Assembly (NCBI RefSeq): GCF_035609205.1
Contig: NZ_CP141184.1
Location: 2,694,501-2,758,500, forward strand
Reading direction: 5' to 3'
From: Hymenobacter sp. GOD-10R
GTDB lineage: Bacteria; Bacteroidota; Bacteroidia; Cytophagales; Hymenobacteraceae
Length of the DNA: 64,000 bases
A program made the position numbers and the translations under genes. Of the stretch, positions 60,495 to 64,000 are shown piece by piece. The number at the start of each line of letters is the position of its first letter. Position 1 is the first letter of the stretch. Below the pieces are notes generated by a model. That model searched no databases. It had not been told where the DNA came from and saw only the letters and a program-made list of their open reading frames with translations.

Positions 60495-61307
60495 ATGTCT
60501 ACGTCCATCACCCTTACCCAAGCCAGCTCCATATATGCTGGCCACTTCTTATTCACCCTCGTCCGCTACGGGCTGTTTGCCGGCGTAGCGTACTTCATCT
60601 TCTGGCGCTGGCGCAAAGACCGTTGGCAGTCGCGGCGGGTGCAGCAGAAGTTTCCTGAAGACAAGCACCTACACACCGAGGTAAAGTACTCGCTGCTTAC
60701 GTGTCTGATTTTCGCGGCCGTTGGGGTTGGCATTTTTGCGGCCCGCCAAGCCGGCTACACGCGCGTCTATACCAACCTAGCTGATCACGGCCTGGGGTAT
60801 TTGACCTTCAGCATGCTGGCCCTGATTGTAGCGCACGACACCTATTTCTACTGGACGCACCGCTTTATGCATCTGCCCCAAGTATTTAAGTATGTGCACC
60901 GGGTGCACCACCTGTCGCACAATCCTTCGCCCTGGGCCGCTTTCTCCTTTCACCCGCTGGAGGCCATCATCGAAGCCGGTATTGTACCGCTGATGGTGTT
61001 CATCATGCCCTTGCACCCGCTTACCCTAGGCCTCTTTATGATCTACATGATGGGCATGAACGTGCTCGGGCACCTAGGGTATGAGCCGTATCCTGCCGGT
61101 TTTCTGCGCAGTAAGTTTGGGCGCTTGCATAATACCAGCACGCACCACAACATGCATCACCAGTACGTGAAGGGCAACTACGGCTTGTACTTTAACATTT
61201 GGGACCGGCTCATGGGCACCAACCACGCCAAGTACGTGGAGCGTTTTGAAGCCGTAACGGAAGGCAAGCAGCCGCAAAAACAAAAGGCCGTGCAGAAAGC
61301 TGCGTAG
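60495..61307 (+). CDS. Sterol desaturase / fatty-acid hydroxylase superfamily membrane enzyme
   Basis: 270 residues, about four membrane helices, with the eight-histidine di-iron motifs: HDTYFYWTHRFMH (about 115-127), HRVHHLSHNPSPWAAFSFHPLEA (about 136-158) and HNTSTHHNMHHQYVKGNYGLYFNIWDRLMGT (about 214-244). Such enzymes hydroxylate or desaturate lipids or carotenoids using O2 at the membrane. No lipid or carotenoid gene is adjacent. An O-methyltransferase follows 40 bp downstream on the same strand. Confidence 0.92.
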   Translation: MSTSITLTQASSIYAGHFLFTLVRYGLFAGVAYFIFWRWRKDRWQSRRVQQKFPEDKHLHTEVKYSLLTCLIFAAVGVGIFAARQAGYTRVYTNLADHGLGYLTFSMLALIVAHDTYFYWTHRFMHLPQVFKYVHRVHHLSHNPSPWAAFSFHPLEAIIEAGIVPLMVFIMPLHPLTLGLFMIYMMGMNVLGHLGYEPYPAGFLRSKFGRLHNTSTHHNMHHQYVKGNYGLYFNIWDRLMGTNHAKYVERFEAVTEGKQPQKQKAVQKAA

Positions 61308-61347
61308 GGCTAGTGTACCTAGCTTCGTTCTTATTATAAGTTGGCTT

Positions 61348-61935
61348 ATGAATCAGATACGAGCGGAATTCCTCCGGCAGCTAGCGGAGTTTGGACAAGC
61401 GAATGACCAGCAGGCTACGCGCCGGGATGAGCGGCTACTTAACATTACGCCGGATACCGGACCGTTTCTCGCCCTACTCATCAAAGCGACGCAAGCGCGA
61501 GCTGTGCTCGAAATCGGGACATCCAATGGGTACTCTACCATTTGGCTGGCCGATGCGGTACAAGCTACGGGTGGCCACGTGACAACTGTAGAAGTGAACG
61601 AAGCTAGGGCTACGCAGGCGCGGCACAATTTTCAGCAAGCGGCATTTATCGATACGATTACGTTGGAAGTAACGCCAGCCGAAAGCTTCTTGCCTACCAT
61701 CGCCAGCAACTCTTTCGACTTCATCTTCTTAGATTCGGACCGGACGCAGTACTGTGCGTGGTGGCCTCTGTTGCATCGCCTGCTACGTCCGGGCGGCCTG
61801 ATGGTGGTAGATAATGCCGTGTCGCACCAGCACCAGCTCGTGGCTTTCTTGGCCTTGGTGGAAGCTACACGAGGAACAGAAACGTCGCTGGTGCCACTCG
61901 GGAAAGGCGAACTACTAATTTGGAAGCAGCGGTAA
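61348..61935 (+). CDS. O-methyltransferase (class I SAM-dependent)
   Basis: 195 residues. The SAM motif VLEIGTSNGYSTIWLADAV (about 53-71) and VTTVEVNEARATQARHNF, then FIFLDSDRTQYCAWWPLLHRLLRPGGLMVVDNAVSHQ match the O-methyltransferase family 3 (COMT-like/TrmR-like). It lies 40 bp after the hydroxylase gene, possibly one transcript. Substrate unknown. Confidence 0.88.
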   Translation: MNQIRAEFLRQLAEFGQANDQQATRRDERLLNITPDTGPFLALLIKATQARAVLEIGTSNGYSTIWLADAVQATGGHVTTVEVNEARATQARHNFQQAAFIDTITLEVTPAESFLPTIASNSFDFIFLDSDRTQYCAWWPLLHRLLRPGGLMVVDNAVSHQHQLVAFLALVEATRGTETSLVPLGKGELLIWKQR

Positions 61936-62022
61936 GTAGCACGGGATAAGCAAGGCTAGGTTTAAGCTATTTTACTATGCAAATGAGTAATTGAATAGAT
62001 GCATAATCATAAAAAATGCATC

Positions 62023-62529
62023 ATGCAAAAGATATCTCTTTTAGCAGTTTTTTATTTCCTTTCCTTAGGTCTTGTAATAGGCCAAGTTGAAAAAGATGCT
62101 GCTGAGATGAGTTTGGTGGTAAAAAGCGCTGAAAAGAAGTTCTCAAATGATTATCTAACTGTTGTAGTTGAATTCAAAAATATCAGCAACAAAACGATTA
62201 GGCTTCTAGAATATGACCACTCTAGACAATTAGGGGTAATGTTTTTTACACAGGTAAGTATTCAGAACGAAAGGTACAAGTTAGCTGCGGTTAAACCAGG
62301 ACCTCCGAAATTTGAGTTTGTTCCTGATGATATAACTACTTATGTTGAAATTCCTAAAAATAAATCCTATTCCCAGATAGTAGATTTTAGAAATTATTTA
62401 AGAAACGGAGGATCTAAATTGCGTCCAGGATTATATAGAATAAACGCCAATTATGTAAACTGGTATGGTGGTGACTGCATCAAGGGCTTTTATAAGGCTA
62501 AAGAATTATTAGTTCGCGTAGATAAATGA
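62023..62529 (+). CDS. A+T-rich secreted protein of unknown function
   Basis: 168 residues from the chosen start MQKISLLAVFYFLSLGLVIG at 62023 (signal peptide about 1-20). Beta-rich: MSLVVKSAEKKFSNDYLTVVVEFKNISNKTIRLLEYDHS ... GLYRINANYVNW. The pattern of 'fkNisnktI' with later 'lrpGlYrinanY' resembles Ig-like or DUF4232-type domains. Base composition is strongly A+T-rich against G+C-rich neighbours, suggesting recent gain. No function can be given. Confidence 0.65.
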   Translation: MQKISLLAVFYFLSLGLVIGQVEKDAAEMSLVVKSAEKKFSNDYLTVVVEFKNISNKTIRLLEYDHSRQLGVMFFTQVSIQNERYKLAAVKPGPPKFEFVPDDITTYVEIPKNKSYSQIVDFRNYLRNGGSKLRPGLYRINANYVNWYGGDCIKGFYKAKELLVRVDK

Positions 62530-62582
62530 ATTATTAGCTGCAATTCCTCTGCTTTCAGCCTGTTCCCATTTCTTTATTTTAC

Positions 62583-63530
62583 TCACGCTGCTTGCTTCTC
62601 CTGCTGTAATAAGTGACAGTCCTTATATTTCTTGCCGCTACCGCACGGGCACGGGTCGTTGCGTCCAAACTTGCGCTTGCTGCGCAGGGTCTTTAACCAT
62701 TCACGCGGATCGACGCTAAAGCGCAAGAAACGCTTCTTGGGGTTCTGGCGCAGGGCACGGCTGAGTAGTTGGTACAGCTCCGGATGGTTTTCCTGGAGCT
62801 TCTCGGGTTTCTCGAAGAAGTACTCAGTCACGACGGCGAAGAACTCGGCTTCGTTGGTGGCGCCGTAAGGGTTAATTTCGGACTTGCCGTCGCGAATCGC
62901 CTGGATTTCGCGTTGCATCACCTCGGCCCAAGGTTGCAGCAATTCGGGTGGCAGAGCTAGCTTCGGCACGCCGTCAATCACTCCATCGGCCTGGTCGAGT
63001 AGGTGGGCAAACTCGTGGATGCCGACGTTCTGCTTGTCCATGGCGTCCCGAAAGCCTTGTTCCAGCGAAGCTTTGGAAAGGCGCATGTAGTGTTGGTTCT
63101 GAAAGTTTTGCACGCTGCCGAGCAAGGTGCCATCCAGGGGAGCTACCTCCTTGTTCGGGTCTTTTTCCTGTTTCCAGGCATCGGGCACAATCAGCACCTC
63201 ACCTAGGTTGGCGTACTGCCACTCGGGGAAGCCAAATACGGGGATGATGGCCGAGGCGGCCACCAGCACGCGTGTTGTATCCTCGACCTCTACCTGCACG
63301 CCCGTGATGCGCGTCTCGGCTAAGAAAACTTGCACCGCGCGCTCAAAGCGCTGTTTTTCGTTCTTCGAAAGCGACAAATAAAAAGCCACGCGTTCCGTTA
63401 GCACCTGCCGCCAAGCGGCAGGAAAATCTTGTGCCAGCGCCGCAGCACGCACGCGGCTTTCGCGGGTGACGTAGCGGTAAAAAGCAAAAATAACGGCGGC
63501 CAGTACGGCCAGCCAGATGAAGTAGTTCAT
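62583..63530 (-). CDS. MtfA-like zinc peptidase fused to a SEC-C motif
   Basis: 315 residues. An N-terminal membrane helix (FIWLAVLAAVIFAFYRYV, 4-21) precedes the MtfA/DUF980-type peptidase with VGIHEFAHLLDQADG (zinc HEFAH, about 172-176) and downstream TNEAEFFAVVTEYFFEKPEKL as second metal part. The last 30 residues carry a SEC-C zinc motif (RNDPCPCGSGKKYKDCH). In E. coli MtfA inactivates the Mlc repressor and is cytosolic, without either addition. The membrane anchor and the SEC-C tail suggest a ribosome/SecA- or protein-binding role, which is inference. Confidence 0.9.
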   Translation of the reverse strand: MNYFIWLAVLAAVIFAFYRYVTRESRVRAAALAQDFPAAWRQVLTERVAFYLSLSKNEKQRFERAVQVFLAETRITGVQVEVEDTTRVLVAASAIIPVFGFPEWQYANLGEVLIVPDAWKQEKDPNKEVAPLDGTLLGSVQNFQNQHYMRLSKASLEQGFRDAMDKQNVGIHEFAHLLDQADGVIDGVPKLALPPELLQPWAEVMQREIQAIRDGKSEINPYGATNEAEFFAVVTEYFFEKPEKLQENHPELYQLLSRALRQNPKKRFLRFSVDPREWLKTLRSKRKFGRNDPCPCGSGKKYKDCHLLQQEKQAA

Positions 63531-63666
63531 AAAGCAATGAACAACAGTTAGTAATGAACAAGGAGCAATCGAGTAAGCAAGAGCTAGCTCGGCTCAGCAA
63601 TAATTTGCCTTATACGATTCGGCCGTCGTTCCGCCGAAATCAAGCAGCTTGTTCATTACGAGTGCC

Positions 63667-64000
63667 TCATTGCCAAGGAGTTCCTAAATGCTCTTGCAAC
63701 CGCTCGCGCAGCAAATCTTGCAGTACGTGGTCGAGGAACTGAAACTTGTCGGGGATGCGCAGGCAGATGACGGGCTTGCCGGCTAGCTCGGCGGCGAACT
63801 TTTGCCGCAAAATATCTGCGTGCTTGCGCTCCATCACAAAAATAACGTCGGCCCAACCTAGGTGCCCGGCCGTGACGCGCACGCGGGCTCCGGGCTCTGT
63901 GCCCGCGGAGCGGGCCACGTAGTGTGGGTGCTGGTCGAACAGGCGCTCGGCGGTGAGGCTGCGCCAACGATTCTGGCTGCAAATAAAGAGAAGCTGGCGG
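63667..64000 (-). CDS. Low-molecular-weight tyrosine phosphatase-like protein (partial, start off the right edge)
   Basis: About 111 C-terminal residues are present. Read from the edge: RQLLFICSQNRWRSLTAERLF, where C-S-Q-N-R-W-R fits the C-x5-R phosphatase signature, then VARSAGTEPGARVRVTAGHLGWADVIFVMERKHADILRQKF with the D/R-like switch region, and DKFQFLDHVLQDLLRERL. This is the predicted tyrosine phosphatase family (COG4551-type). The N-terminal ~5-10 residues and the promoter lie outside the window. Confidence 0.85.
   Translation of the reverse strand, partial: RQLLFICSQNRWRSLTAERLFDQHPHYVARSAGTEPGARVRVTAGHLGWADVIFVMERKHADILRQKFAAELAGKPVICLRIPDKFQFLDHVLQDLLRERLQEHLGTPWQ

Noticed and set aside
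60323..60556. 77-codon leftward open frame overlapping the hydroxylase start
   Set aside because: It overlaps the well-supported start of the hydroxylase gene on the other strand and has no family.

Overview
The window looks like a chromosomal segment of a Bacteroidota bacterium in the Hymenobacter/Cytophagales group. The pointers are a SusC/SusD pair, a hybrid two-component sensor with a built-in sugar-binding domain, a protein with a type IX secretion (T9SS) C-terminal sorting domain, promoters of the Bacteroidota form TTG-N19/20-TAnnTTTG, a Bacteroidota-style kdp locus, and G+C-rich coding sequence. The genus is inference. I see no rRNA, tRNA, CRISPR array, prophage or insertion sequence.

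Layout. 1-5.7 kb: a partial hybrid sensor kinase, then an acyl-CoA-dehydrogenase-fold enzyme, a PIG-L deacetylase and a NodS-like methyltransferase in tight series, facing a family 2 glycosyltransferase. 6-10.3 kb: an NTF2-like secreted protein with a long pyrimidine-rich leader, then an ECF sigma / HEAT anti-sigma / two-DUF4097 operon. 10.5-12.5 kb: an HxlR-regulated DoxX + azoreductase module whose two promoters are near-identical inverted copies. 13.2-16.8 kb: TetR, MFS exporter and FabF, with a well-defined TetR operator. 17.1-18.8 kb: SDR + AraC. 19-32 kb: a complete K+-transport kdp locus (kdpF-A-B-C, porin, split KdpD, histidine kinase, NtrC-type response regulator, several tiny ORFs, a candidate sigma-54 promoter). 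32.3-36 kb: metabolic singletons. 36.1-47.1 kb: SusC/SusD, two large paralogous DoxX-like membrane proteins, a phytoene-dehydrogenase-like enzyme and a YeiH-type transporter, all on one strand. 48.6-50.2 kb: a cysteine synthase family gene behind a complete SAM-I riboswitch with promoter and terminator. 51.6-56.4 kb: a pectin-degradation trio (GH105/88, CE12-like esterase, PL9-like lyase) with a shared upstream block. 56.8-64 kb: GAF protein, three A+T-rich small genes, M2 peptidase, sterol-desaturase-like hydroxylase, O-methyltransferase, an MtfA/SEC-C fusion and a partial tyrosine phosphatase.

The most striking unexplained signal is a family of about ten intergenic 'palindromes of palindromes' (about 90-230 bp). 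Several share an internal core (GTTGAACGA and CAACATCAGCAACGA) but carry different terminal arms. Their arms change in a compensatory way, and many sit inside apparent operons (kdp, SusCD-DoxX). Among genes, the best candidates for an undescribed system are the four-gene ACAD/PIG-L/methyltransferase/glycosyltransferase cluster and the SusCD-linked DoxX paralogs.
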